A stretch of DNA of 40,782 nucleotides, taken from Bacteroidetes bacterium 4572_128 (GTDB lineage: Bacteria; Bacteroidota; Bacteroidia; Bacteroidales; 4572-128). The notes below the pieces were generated by a model. The model was given only the letters and a program-made list of their open reading frames with translations. It searched no databases and was not told the DNA's origin. A program made the translations under genes and the position numbers. The stretch covers positions 1-40,782 of the forward strand of contig NBLL01000003.1 of the NCBI GenBank assembly GCA_002084355.1, read 5' to 3'. Positions 29,289-37,612 of the stretch are shown piece after piece. How positions within the stretch are numbered: the first letter of the stretch is position 1; the number at the start of each line of letters is the position of its first letter.

Positions 29289-31388
29289 ATGGCAGTTTTA
29301 GAAAGAATTAGGAAAAAAGGTGGACTTGTTGCAAGTATTGTAGGTTTAGCTTTACTTGCTTTTGTGATGGGCGATTTATTATCTTCGGGAAGTTCTATTT
29401 TTAACCCTGATTATTCGCTTGCAAAAATAGACGGCGAAGAAATACCATTTCCTTTGTATCAGCAAAAATTAAGTCGTTTGGAAAGTATCGTTAAACAAAA
29501 CACAAGAAAATCATCATTAGATGCTTCCACATTAGAAAGTTTAAGAGATCAAACTTGGAACGAAATTTTGAAAGAACATATTATGCAAAAAGAATATAAC
29601 GAACTTGGTTTAGCTGTTAATTCTAATGAACTTTATGATATGGTTCAAGGAGAAAAAATTCATCCGACAGTAGAAAGATTATTTAAAAACCCTGAAACAG
29701 GTAAAGCAGATAAAAATGCAATACTTCAATTTTTGAAAAATCTCGATAATTCTAATGGAAAAAGCCAAAAGAATTATTGGTTATTTGTAGAAAGTACATT
29801 AATGAAAGATAGAATTCTTGCAAAATATGGAAATCTTATAAAAAAATCTTTTTTTGTTACAAAAAATGAAATGGAAAATGATTTCTTAGAAAAAAATAAA
29901 AAAGTAGATTTTAAATATATCGTTCAAAATTTTAAGTCTATTCCAGATAGTACCATAGAAATCACAGAAAATGATATTTCAAATTATTACGAAAAGCATA
30001 AAAAAGATTTCGAGCAAAAAGTTTCCCGAGATATTGAATATGTAGCATTTACAGTTAAAGCATCTTCAAAAGATAGGAAAAATGCAAGAAAATGGGTCTT
30101 GAATCAAAAAACCAATTTAAAAAATTCTAAGAACGATAAACAATATATTTCTTTAAATTCTGACGAAAATTTTGATAAAAAATTTCACAAAAAAGGAGAA
30201 TTAAATAAAAAAATAGATTCTTTAATGTTTGCGAAAGAAATTGGTTTTGTAACTGACGTTTATCAAGACGGACAAAATTATAAAATTTCTAAAATTTCTG
30301 ATATAAAATTTTTGCCAGATACTGTAAAAGCACGTCATATTTTAATAAAAGTTGATGCTAAAACAGATATTGCAAAAGCAAATTCTATGGCAGATAGTTT
30401 GAAAAACTTAATCAAAAAAGGTCAAAATTTTGCGAAATTAGCCAAAAAGTTTTCAGAGGATAAAGGTTCTGGTGCAAAAGGTGGCGATTTAGGTTGGTTC
30501 AAAGAAGGTCAGATGGTAAAAGCTTTTAATGATGCTTGTTTTGAAGGTAAAAAAGGAGATATGACAATAGTAGAAAGTCAATTTGGTGTGCATTTAATAG
30601 AATTACAAGATAAAGGTAAAGAAGTTAAAAAAGTTCAAATTGCTACTTTAACGAAAAAAATCATGGCAAGTGATGAAACAAGAGAAAAAGAATATCAAAA
30701 AGCAAGTCGTTTTCAAGGTATGAATCAAGACGGAGAAAGTTTTACAAATGCTGTAAAAAAAGAAAAATTATCTAAACGTATTGCGAATAATATCAAAGAA
30801 AATGATAAAAAAATTTCTGGATTAGAATCTCCAAGAGAATTAGTTAGATGGATTTATAAAGCAGAAATTAATACGGTTTCCCCTGTTTTTGAATTTGGAA
30901 ACAAATTTGTTGTTGCTTTGCTTACTGAAATTAAAGAAGAAGGTTATGCAAATATAGAACAAGTTAAGAATGAAATAGAATCAAAAATTAGAAAGGAAAA
31001 AAAATCTAAAATTTTAATGGAAAAGGTTAATAAAGAATTAGCAAATGTAAAATCTTTGGAAGAGCTTTCTAAAAAATTAGATACAAAAGTTGAAAATTCT
31101 AAAAATATTTCTTTCTCTTCTAGAAATGCAGGTAAGATGGGTTATGAACCAAAAATCGTTGCATTAGCAACCAATTTGGAAAAGGAAAAATTATCTAAAA
31201 CCATAGAAGGAAATAACGGTATTTTTGTAGTTTTCGTTACAAAAATTACAGATGCAAAATTAAAAGAAGATTATAAAGATGATAAGAAAAAACTTGTCAA
31301 AACAAGAACTTCAAGAGTGGATTATCAAGTTTATAAAACTTTAAAAGAAAGTGTTGAAATAGAAGATAACAGATCTAAATTTTTCTAA
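29289..31388 (+). CDS. ppiD: PpiD/SurA-like periplasmic peptidyl-prolyl isomerase
   Basis: 699 residues. N-terminal anchor MAVLERIRKKGG followed by one TM helix (about 13-33), SurA_N-like helices (YQQKLSRLESIVK; GLAVNSNELYDMVQG, NPETGKADKNAILQFL), a parvulin/rotamase domain (about 340-440: VKARHILIKVD, GGDLGWFKEGQMVKAFNDAC, VESQFGVHLIEL) and a C-terminal helical region. An inner-membrane-anchored folding factor for secreted and outer-membrane proteins. Normal length for Bacteroidota and uninterrupted, unlike its neighbours polA and the transferase gene. Single-gene unit between two repeat blocks. Confidence 0.85.
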   Translation: MAVLERIRKKGGLVASIVGLALLAFVMGDLLSSGSSIFNPDYSLAKIDGEEIPFPLYQQKLSRLESIVKQNTRKSSLDASTLESLRDQTWNEILKEHIMQKEYNELGLAVNSNELYDMVQGEKIHPTVERLFKNPETGKADKNAILQFLKNLDNSNGKSQKNYWLFVESTLMKDRILAKYGNLIKKSFFVTKNEMENDFLEKNKKVDFKYIVQNFKSIPDSTIEITENDISNYYEKHKKDFEQKVSRDIEYVAFTVKASSKDRKNARKWVLNQKTNLKNSKNDKQYISLNSDENFDKKFHKKGELNKKIDSLMFAKEIGFVTDVYQDGQNYKISKISDIKFLPDTVKARHILIKVDAKTDIAKANSMADSLKNLIKKGQNFAKLAKKFSEDKGSGAKGGDLGWFKEGQMVKAFNDACFEGKKGDMTIVESQFGVHLIELQDKGKEVKKVQIATLTKKIMASDETREKEYQKASRFQGMNQDGESFTNAVKKEKLSKRIANNIKENDKKISGLESPRELVRWIYKAEINTVSPVFEFGNKFVVALLTEIKEEGYANIEQVKNEIESKIRKEKKSKILMEKVNKELANVKSLEELSKKLDTKVENSKNISFSSRNAGKMGYEPKIVALATNLEKEKLSKTIEGNNGIFVVFVTKITDAKLKEDYKDDKKKLVKTRTSRVDYQVYKTLKESVEIEDNRSKFF

Positions 31389-31394
31389 AATAAA

Positions 31395-31530
31395 AATTTT
31401 TGATTTTTTAATTTGAAATAAAAAGCATTAAAATTTTCACGAATTTTGAAAAAAAAATTTTTTTTGAAATAAAAAGCATTAAAATTTTCACGAATTTTGA
31501 AAAAAATTTTTTTTGAAATAAAAAATATTT
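31395..31530 (+). repeat. AT-rich repeat, 2 units
   Basis: Two copies of GCATTAAAATTTTCACGAAT followed by TTTGAAAAAA and A/T runs, spaced about 50 bp, between the PpiD-like gene and gldD. Confidence 0.75.
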
Positions 31531-31549
31531 ATTTACAAATATAAAAAAG

Positions 31550-31575
31550 AATTATATTTGTAGTCAAATATAATT
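31550..31575 (+). promoter_or_regulatory. gldD promoter with a 26-bp inverted repeat
   Basis: AATTATATTTG - TAGT - CAAATATAATT is a perfect 11-bp inverted repeat. Its left arm contains the -7 box TATATTTG (31553-31560). The overlap suggests an operator for a dimeric regulator. No T-tract follows, so it is not a terminator. Confidence 0.55.
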
Positions 31576-31607
31576 AATTACTGCGTAACATCAGTAAATT
31601 CAAATTA

Positions 31608-32189
31608 ATGAAAAAAATGTTTTTGTATTTTTTAATGGTTTTTTTATTTTATTCTTGTTCTAATGATTACACACCAAAACCTCGTGCATATTTTAGAATA
31701 GATTTCCCTAAGAAAAAAGAATACCAAATTTATAGAAAAAATTGTCCTTTTGAATTTGAATATTCTAAATATTCTGAAATATTAGCTCATAGTAAGAATA
31801 AACCATGTTGGTTTAATATTTTTTATAAAAAATATAAAGCAAAAATTCATATTTCTTATAAAAGAATAGATATGGGAAATGATATTTTAAAATATTTAGA
31901 AGACTCAAGAAAACTTGCTTTTAAACATACAATAAAAGCTGATGCTATTGGAGAGCAATTATTCGAAGATGATGAAAAAAATGTTTATGGAATGTTTTTT
32001 GATATACAGGGAAATACAGCGTCTTCTGTGCAATTTTATTTAACTGACAGCACAGAACATTTTTTGCGTGGTTCTTTATATTTTAATGTTTCACCAAATA
32101 AAGATTCTTTGAGACCAGTTATTGAATTTATTAAAAAAGATATTTTTCACTTAATTGAAACTTTTAATTGGAAAAAAATTAATAATTAA
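31608..32189 (+). CDS. gldD: gliding motility lipoprotein GldD
   Basis: 193 residues with a lipoprotein signal (lipobox FYSC) followed by the family start SNDYTPKPRAYFRIDFP. Other conserved GldD segments are CPFEFEYSKYS, KPCWFNIFY, YLEDSRKLAFKHTIKADAIG, SSVQFYLTDSTEHFLRG and LYFNVSPNKDSLRPVI. GldD is required for gliding motility and is conserved in Bacteroidota, including non-gliders, linked to the envelope and T9SS apparatus. It lies 9 bp upstream of the phosphopantetheinyl transferase gene, so the two are probably co-transcribed. Intact. Confidence 0.92.
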   Translation: MKKMFLYFLMVFLFYSCSNDYTPKPRAYFRIDFPKKKEYQIYRKNCPFEFEYSKYSEILAHSKNKPCWFNIFYKKYKAKIHISYKRIDMGNDILKYLEDSRKLAFKHTIKADAIGEQLFEDDEKNVYGMFFDIQGNTASSVQFYLTDSTEHFLRGSLYFNVSPNKDSLRPVIEFIKKDIFHLIETFNWKKINN

Positions 32190-32198
32190 AAATTTAAA

Positions 32199-32766
32199 AT
32201 GGGATTTTTTTTAAAAAAGCAAATATCAAAAACTTGTCAAATTGGAATTTGGCAAATAAAAGAGGATTATAAAACACTTTTTTCTTCTTTAAATTTAAAT
32301 GAAGAAGATAAAAGTACCTTAGAAAATTTCAAAAATGAAAAAAGAAAAATAGAATGGTTATCTGTTCGTTTTCTTTTGAAGAAATTAATTGGAAAAGAAA
32401 TGCAAATTCTTTACAAAAAAAGCGGACAACCATTTATCAAAAATTCATCTATTTCAATTAGTATTACGCATAGAAAAAATCGGAAGAATTGCTTTACGTT
32501 TTCTAAGTCAAAAAGAATTAAAAGATATAGATTTTAATCAAAGAATTAAACATTTATATTTGCATTGGTGTGCAAAAGAAACTTTATTTAAAGTTTATGA
32601 AGATAGAGCTTTAGAATTTAAAGAAAATTTAAAAATTCTTAATTTTAAAGTCAATGAAGAAGGAACTTTCGAAGGAATTATTGATAAGAATAATATCAAA
32701 GAAAAATATATCTTAAATTATTTTGTAAAGAACAACTTTGTTGTTGTTTGGACTTTTGTTGATTAA
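32199..32766 (+). pseudogene. 4'-phosphopantetheinyl transferase, frame broken
   Basis: Transfers phosphopantetheine from CoA to carrier proteins (acyl carrier or secondary metabolism). The first frame has RKIEWLSVRFLLKKLIGKEM, YKKSGQPFIKN and SISITH. From about 32470 the second frame has KIGRIALRFLSQKELKDI, HLYLHWCAKETLFKVY and a C-terminal domain to 32766. The residues that should link SITH to the ALRFL helix (about 20, including the Mg-binding GIDIE motif) are missing. The WCAKE motif is intact. The lesion is an out-of-frame deletion; the product could not bind Mg-CoA as written. Confidence 0.82.
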
Positions 32767-32789
32767 ATTTTTTTTATCATAATTTTTTT

Positions 32790-32797
32790 TATTTTTG
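32790..32797 (+). promoter_or_regulatory. -7 element TATTTTTG
   Basis: Match to TAnnTTTG, 17 nt before the ATG at 32815. Confidence 0.5.
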
Positions 32798-32814
32798 TAA
32801 AAAAGTTAAAAAAA

Positions 32815-33937
32815 ATGGCAAAAAAGAAAAAAAAAAAATTTACTATTCTTTATGTTGATGATGAGAAACAAAATTTGATTTCTTTTAAAGCTGCTTTTAG
32901 ACGTGATTATTCTGTAAAAACAGCTTTGAGTGGTAAGGAAGGAATGGCGATTCTAAAAAAGAAAAATATTCATCTTATTATCAGCGACCAACGTATGCCA
33001 GAAATGACTGGCGTACAATTTTTAGAAAAAACTTTACCTGAAAATCCAGATTCAATACGTATGATTTTAACTGGTTTTAGTGATATTAGTGCAATAATAA
33101 ATGCTATTAATCACGGAAAAGTTTTTCGTTATGTTACTAAACCTTGGGACGAGAGAGAGTTAAAAATGACAATAGAAAATGCACGTCAATTATATTCTCT
33201 AAATGAAAAAAACAAAATTTTATTTAAATTTTTACAACAGAAAGTAAAAGAACAAGAAAAAACTTTAAAATTATTTGAAAAATATGTGCCTGCACCTGTT
33301 GTGGAAAAAGTTCTTAGCGAATCAGAAGATTCTATTTTTGAAGGAGAATTAAGAAAAGTTGCTGTTTTATTTTGTGATATAAGAGGTTTCACTCCAATTT
33401 GTGAAAAAGTCGCTCCTAAGGAAATTGTTTCATTATTAAATGATTATTATTCTTTGATGACAAAAAGTGTAAAACGTTATAACGGTTATGTAAATCAATT
33501 TGTCGGAGACGAAGTTTTTGCTGTTTTTGGTGCTCCAATAAATTATAATAATAATGAAGAAAATGCTGTTTTTTGTGCGGTAGAAATGTTAGAGCTATTA
33601 AAAATTTTAAATAAAAAATACGTAAAAATTTTAGGCGAAGAAATAAAAATTGGAATAGGAATTAATTATGGAGAAGTCATTGCAGGAAATCTTGGTTCAG
33701 AAGATAGAATAGAAAAGAATCGAAAGTCTGACAAAAAAATCTCCAAATTCAATTTTAATAAGTGAAAATGTTTATGAAAAAACTAAGCATTTAATAGAAG
33801 TAAAACCTTGGGAAGCAATTTTTGTAAAAGGAACTAAGCATTTAATAGAAGTAAAACCTTGGGAAGCAATTTTTGTAAAAGGAAAAAAAGAAAAAATTTA
33901 TGTTTATGAAATTTTAAAAAAAATTGATGATTTTTAG
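32815..33937 (+). pseudogene. response regulator - adenylate/guanylate cyclase, frame broken plus duplication
   Basis: An N-terminal receiver domain (ILYVDDEKQN, ISDQRMPEMTG with phospho-acceptor Asp, MILTGFSD, YVTKPWDE), a coiled linker, then a class III nucleotide cyclase domain (VAVLFCDIRGFTPI, NGYVNQFVGDEVFAVFGAP, GIGINYGEVIAGNLGSED). At about 33712-33716 the frame changes: the YTVIGDTVNTAA-type block, which carries catalytic Asn/Arg positions, is missing, and RIESLTKKSPNSILISENVYEK continues in another frame to 33937. The C-terminal tail contains an exact 51-bp in-frame tandem duplication (TKHLIEVKPWEAIFVKG twice). It would make cAMP or cGMP under phosphorelay control if intact. Confidence 0.85.
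33781..33882 (+). repeat. 51-bp exact tandem duplication
   Basis: AACTAAGCATTTAATAGAAG... is repeated head to tail (33781-33831 and 33832-33882) with no difference, adding 17 codons in frame to the cyclase tail. The identity of the copies implies a very recent event or an artefact. Confidence 0.95.
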
Positions 33938-33961
33938 AAAAATTTTTTTTAATAATTATAA

Positions 33962-33969
33962 TAAATTTG
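33962..33969 (+). promoter_or_regulatory. -7 element TAAATTTG
   Basis: Match to TAnnTTTG only 12 nt before the ATG at 33982, which implies a leader of a few nucleotides. This also argues against the in-frame TTG at 33967 as the start. Confidence 0.45.
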
Positions 33970-33981
33970 CAAAAAAAAATT

Positions 33982-34499
33982 ATGAAAGAAAAATTAGTAA
34001 TTCTAACGGGTGCTGGAATGAGCAAAGAAAGTGGAATAGCAACATTTAGAGATATGGGTGGTATGTGGGAAGAATATGATGTTGCTGAAGTTGCTACACC
34101 AGAAGCTTGGGAAAAAAATCAAGAATTAGTTAATAGATTTTACAATGAAAGAAGAAAACAGCTTTTCGAAATTAAGGAAAATGAAGCTATAAATGCGAAA
34201 AAGGTTCACAACTTAGACCGCATATTGTTTGGTTTGGAGAAGCAGTTCCAGAGATTATGAATGCCGCTGAAATTGTAAAAAAAGCTGATATTTTTATTGT
34301 TATTGGAACTTCTTTAAATGTTTATCCAGCTGCTGGACTTTTAGATTATGTAAAAAAAAGCACAGAAATATATTTAATTGACCCAAATGAAGTTGCAGTA
34401 AACATAAAAAATCACATTAAAAAAGGAGCAATAGAAGGTGTTAAAATTTTAAAAAAAATACTTTTAGAAAGTATTTTAAAAAAGATAAAAAAAAGTTGA
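33982..34499 (+). pseudogene. cobB: Sir2-family (CobB-like) NAD-dependent deacylase, large internal gap
   Basis: Sirtuin that removes acyl groups from lysine using NAD. Frame 1: [51 protein letters not shown] and NEAINA. At about 34196 the frame changes and [40 protein letters not shown] and the C-terminus follow to 34499. Between NEAINA and CEKG the family has about 70 residues including the catalytic TQNVDxLHERAG and HLHG motifs and the first Zn cysteines; all are absent. The missing stretch of roughly 215 bp is the largest gap I infer in the window. Confidence 0.85.
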
Positions 34500-34573
34500 T
34501 AAAAAATTTGTTTTATATTAATTAATAATTAATTTTGCGACGTATTTCAAATGGATATTTTTTCTTTTTGAAA

Positions 34574-34658
34574 GGAGAAATGGCAGAGTGGACGAATGCG
34601 GTGGTCTTGAAAACCATTGAGGGTCACACCTCCGGGGGTTCGAATCCCTCTTTCTCCG
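34574..34658 (+). tRNA. tRNA-Ser (UGA)
   Basis: Acceptor stem GGAGAAA (34574-34580) pairs with TTTCTCC (34651-34657), discriminator G. The anticodon loop CTTGAAA gives anticodon TGA (34608-34610). A variable arm (GAGGGTCACACCTC) is typical of class II tRNA, and the T-arm is GGGGGTTCGAATCCCTC. CCA is not encoded. 85 nt, intact. Confidence 0.95.
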
Positions 34659-34662
34659 CTAA

Positions 34663-34693
34663 AAAAAACAAAAACTATGTTTTTGTTTTTTTT
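34663..34693 (+). terminator. terminator after tRNA-Ser
   Basis: Stem AAAAAACAAAAAC / GTTTTTGTTTTTT with loop TAT, then more T residues, immediately after the tRNA. Confidence 0.7.
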
Positions 34694-34744
34694 TTATGCA
34701 AAATTTTAAATAAAAAAAAATCACACTTATATATTTTTTAATAA

Positions 34745-34875
34745 TTTTTTTATTTGAAATTAAAAAATATTAAAATTTTGGACGTTTTTTTGAAAAAATT
34801 TTTTTTATTTGAAAATTAAAAAAACCTTAAATTTTGGACGTTTTTTGAAAAAAATTTTTTCCAAAAAACACCGAT
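34745..34875 (+). repeat. AT-rich repeat, 2 units plus a fragment
   Basis: Two copies of AAATTTTGGACGTTTTTTTG with A/T runs, spaced about 55 bp, then a degenerate third copy, up to the 3' end of the 34880 gene. Confidence 0.75.
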
Positions 34876-34879
34876 TTTT

Positions 34880-35665
34880 TTAAAATTTTTCTTCTTTTTT
34901 TTCTTTTTTACTAAGTTTTGCCACCCATGCGGAATGTTCTAAAGATAAAATATCTTCATTTTTTTCAACAAATGCACTATCACTTGCATCGTTTATTTTA
35001 TTATTTCTTTCCCATTTAGCAATATTTAATTTTAAACGGTCTGCTGTTGCTTGATAACTAATAACTAAAGATTGATATTTATGTGATGCAAAATAGCCAG
35101 ACATAGAAGCAGTTACGGAAGTTATCATAGCATTATTTAAATACCATTTCACCTGTCCTTCCACACGTTTTTTTATATAATCTTTTATTTTGAAAGTTGA
35201 TTCATCTGGAAAAATTTCTCTCCATTCATTTTCATTTAATTTTTCTTCAGAAGTTACTTCATATTCTATTTCTGACATTTTTTTATTCATATTACTGATA
35301 AATATAGTAAGTTCTAAATCTCTATTTTCATTATAAGGTGGAGAGGAAAAAATATAACGATATGCTTCAGATTTAAAAGTTTCTGCTGCTGCTCTTGTGT
35401 TTAATTTTAAATTTTCTTCTTCCTGAGTTAGAATTCTTCCGCCAGCAAAAGATGCAAAACCTATGAAAAAAGTACTTCCAAGTACTGCTCCGAGAATAAT
35501 AAACCAAAGAACTCTTTTTTCCCATTTACTAATTTTTTCTTTCAATTCGTTTGCTGTTGCGTCCCAAAGTTCATATTGATCCCATACATATTTTAATAAA
35601 TAATTTTTTTGTTTTTCTGTTTGAACAACAGGAGTATTTACTTTTCCTTTATTTTTTTTTGACAT
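34880..35665 (-). CDS. DUF4231/SLATT-like membrane protein
   Basis: 261 residues. WDQYELWDATANELKEKISK, one hydrophobic segment (about 53-77), RAAAETFKSEAYRYIFSSPP, then a second half with KRVEGQVKWYLNNA and HKYQSLVISYQATADRLKLN, ending near FVEKNEDILSLEHSAWVAKL. The AExLKSEAYRY and SYQATAxRLxxL motifs identify DUF4231, a member of the SLATT superfamily of two-helix membrane proteins often linked to nucleotide-signalling conflict systems. Only one clear membrane helix is seen per place where I would expect a hairpin, and the segment between WYLNNA and the second hydrophobic stretch is short. In-frame losses are possible but less certain than in neighbouring genes. Molecular role unknown. Confidence 0.6.
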   Translation of the reverse strand: MSKKNKGKVNTPVVQTEKQKNYLLKYVWDQYELWDATANELKEKISKWEKRVLWFIILGAVLGSTFFIGFASFAGGRILTQEEENLKLNTRAAAETFKSEAYRYIFSSPPYNENRDLELTIFISNMNKKMSEIEYEVTSEEKLNENEWREIFPDESTFKIKDYIKKRVEGQVKWYLNNAMITSVTASMSGYFASHKYQSLVISYQATADRLKLNIAKWERNNKINDASDSAFVEKNEDILSLEHSAWVAKLSKKEKKEEKF

Positions 35666-35679
35666 TTTTTTAATTTTTT

Positions 35680-35687
35680 CAAAATTA
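35680..35687 (-). promoter_or_regulatory. -7 element TAATTTTG
   Basis: Minus-strand match to TAnnTTTG, 14 nt before the ATG of the 35665 gene, in the 57-bp divergent gap with the epimerase gene. Confidence 0.45.
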
Positions 35688-35722
35688 AAATTTTTTTATT
35701 AATTTGTAAAAAAAAATATTTT

Positions 35723-36727
35723 ATGGTTGTTGTAACAGGTGGCACAGGTTTAGTAGGTTCTCATTTACTTTTGTACCTTGTAAAAAAAAATCAAAAAATT
35801 ATTGCTATAAAACGCTCTGATAAAAATTTGAAAAATGTTATTAATCTTTTTTCTTTTTTTTATCCTAATGAATATAAAAAGATGTTTGATAAAATTATAT
35901 GGAAAAAAGGAGATATTTTAGATTATGATTTTTTACAAAATATTACAAAAAATGCAAAAAAAATTTTTCATTGTGCTGCTTTGATTTCATTTGATTCCTC
36001 AAAAAAAAAAATGATGAAAAAAGTAAATGTAGAAGGAACAAAAAACATTGTAGATGTTGCTTTAGAAAATAAAATTGAAAAATTATGTTATGTAAGTTCA
36101 ATTACTGTTATGGGTGAGGAGGAAAAAAATACTTACATAACAGAAGAAACAGAAAGGACAAATGAAAAAAATTATTATTATTCACAAACAAAATTTGAAG
36201 CAGAGTTAGAAGTATGGCGAGCAATTGCTGAGGGTTTAAATGCTGTAATTGTAAATCCATCTATAATTTTTGGTATTGGAGATTTTAAAAATGGTTCTTT
36301 GACATTTTTTAACACTGTTTATAATGGTTTACCATTTTACACTTCGGGTAAAACGGCTTTTGTTGATGTTAAAGACCTTGTTAAAATAATGATTGAACTA
36401 ATGGAAAGCGATATTTCTAATGAAAGATTTATTGTGTCGGAAAACAATTATTTTTATAAAGAAATTTTAGAAAAAATTGCAAAACATTTAAATAAAAGAG
36501 CGCCTAAAATTTTAGCAAATTCTTTTTTATTATCAATTTTTTGGCGTTTGGAATTTCTCAGAAGTAAATTATTCTTCGCTGAACCAAAAATAACAAAAGA
36601 AACTGCAATTTTATCACAAAAAATTTCAATGTATTCAAATGAAAAAATTAAAAAAAGATTAAATTTTTCTTTCAAAAGTATGGATAAAACAATAAAAGAA
36701 ATTTCCGAATTTATTTTGAAAAAATGA
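35723..36727 (+). CDS. NAD-dependent epimerase/dehydratase (extended SDR)
   Basis: 334 residues with the N-terminal Rossmann motif VVTGGTGLVGSH, the HCAALISF segment, VSSITVMG and the catalytic YxxxK as YSQTK. Then come VNPSIIFGIG and FVDVKDLVKIM, as in extended short-chain dehydrogenases of the nucleoside-diphosphate-sugar or dihydroflavonol-reductase type. Substrate cannot be told from sequence. Normal length, intact, single gene. Confidence 0.82.
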   Translation: MVVVTGGTGLVGSHLLLYLVKKNQKIIAIKRSDKNLKNVINLFSFFYPNEYKKMFDKIIWKKGDILDYDFLQNITKNAKKIFHCAALISFDSSKKKMMKKVNVEGTKNIVDVALENKIEKLCYVSSITVMGEEEKNTYITEETERTNEKNYYYSQTKFEAELEVWRAIAEGLNAVIVNPSIIFGIGDFKNGSLTFFNTVYNGLPFYTSGKTAFVDVKDLVKIMIELMESDISNERFIVSENNYFYKEILEKIAKHLNKRAPKILANSFLLSIFWRLEFLRSKLFFAEPKITKETAILSQKISMYSNEKIKKRLNFSFKSMDKTIKEISEFILKK

Positions 36728-36734
36728 TTTTTTT

Positions 36735-36790
36735 TTATTAAAATTTTATCGTTTTTTTGAAAAAAAATTTTTTTAATGAAAATTTAAAAA
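36735..36790 (+). repeat. single AT-rich repeat unit
   Basis: One unit with core TTTATCGTTTTTTTGAAAAA between the epimerase stop and the methyltransferase promoter. Confidence 0.6.
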
Positions 36791-36798
36791 TGTTTTAA

Positions 36799-36806
36799 TA
36801 TTTTTG
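36799..36806 (+). promoter_or_regulatory. -7 element TATTTTTG of the R-M operon
   Basis: Match to TAnnTTTG, 17 nt before the methyltransferase ATG. No separate promoter is seen before the endonuclease gene. Confidence 0.5.
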
Positions 36807-36823
36807 TATAAATAAAAAATATT

Positions 36824-37606
36824 ATGAAATTAAATAATATATATAATGAAAATTGTCTTGACACTATGAAATTATTTAAAAATAATTTTGTAGATATGAT
36901 TTTAACTTCACCTCCTTATGATGATTTAAGAAATTATAATGGTTATGATTTTCAATTTGAAAAAATAGTAAAAGAATTATATAGAATATTAAAAATTGGT
37001 GGTGTAATTATCTGGGTTGTTGGTGATAAAACAGATAATGGAAGTGAAACTTTAACATCTTTTAAACAAGCATTGTTTTTTAAAAAAATTGGATTTAATG
37101 TTCATGACACTATGATTTATTACAAAAACAATCCTATGCCAACAGCAGGAAAACGTTATCATCAGCATTTTGAATATATTTTTGCCTTTTCAAAAGGCAA
37201 ACCATCAGTTTTTAATCCAATAACAGAATCAACAAAATATCGTGGCATTGCAAATATGAAAAATCGTGGTAAAACTGGAAACATAGATTATAAAAAAATT
37301 GAGCGAACAAAAGAAAAAAAAGTTGGAAATGTTTTTTTTTATTCTGTTGGTGGAGGAATTTCTACAAAAGATAAAATCGCATATAAACATCCAGCAATTT
37401 TTCCCGAGCAGCTTGCAATAGACCAAATTAAAACTTGGACAAATGAAAACGATTTAATATATGACCCTTTTATTGGTAGTGGAACTACGGCAAAAATTGC
37501 GCAAATTTTCAATAGAAAATGGATTGGTTCTGAAATTTCTAAAGAATACACGAAAATAGCAAATGAAAGATTAAAAAAATATTTTAAAAAAAATTTATTT
37601 TTATAA
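36824..37606 (+). CDS. beta-class amino (probably N4-cytosine) DNA methyltransferase
   Basis: 260 residues. The catalytic motif comes first as TSPPYDDLRNY (SPPY, 29-32) and the AdoMet motif last as DPFIGSGTT (about 214-222): the order of beta-class amino-methyltransferases. The SPPY form is typical of N4-cytosine enzymes. The middle region (KNNPMPTAGKRYHQHFEYIF) is typical of small type II modification enzymes. Its stop is 6 bp before a HinP1I-like endonuclease, so it should protect the same site. If that is GCGC, which has no adenine, cytosine must be the target, in agreement with SPPY. Intact. Confidence 0.88.
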   Translation: MKLNNIYNENCLDTMKLFKNNFVDMILTSPPYDDLRNYNGYDFQFEKIVKELYRILKIGGVIIWVVGDKTDNGSETLTSFKQALFFKKIGFNVHDTMIYYKNNPMPTAGKRYHQHFEYIFAFSKGKPSVFNPITESTKYRGIANMKNRGKTGNIDYKKIERTKEKKVGNVFFYSVGGGISTKDKIAYKHPAIFPEQLAIDQIKTWTNENDLIYDPFIGSGTTAKIAQIFNRKWIGSEISKEYTKIANERLKKYFKKNLFL

Positions 37607-37612
37607 GAAATA

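Noticed and set aside
33967-33981. TTG start for the sirtuin gene
   Set aside because: It overlaps the -7 box TAAATTTG; the ATG at 33982 gives the normal sirtuin N-terminus.
4492-34260. Programmed ribosomal frameshifting as the explanation for split genes
   Set aside because: At nearly every break conserved residues between the two frames are missing altogether, so a slip of one or two bases could not restore the protein; several lesions (dnaK, yidD, one in polA) are in frame.
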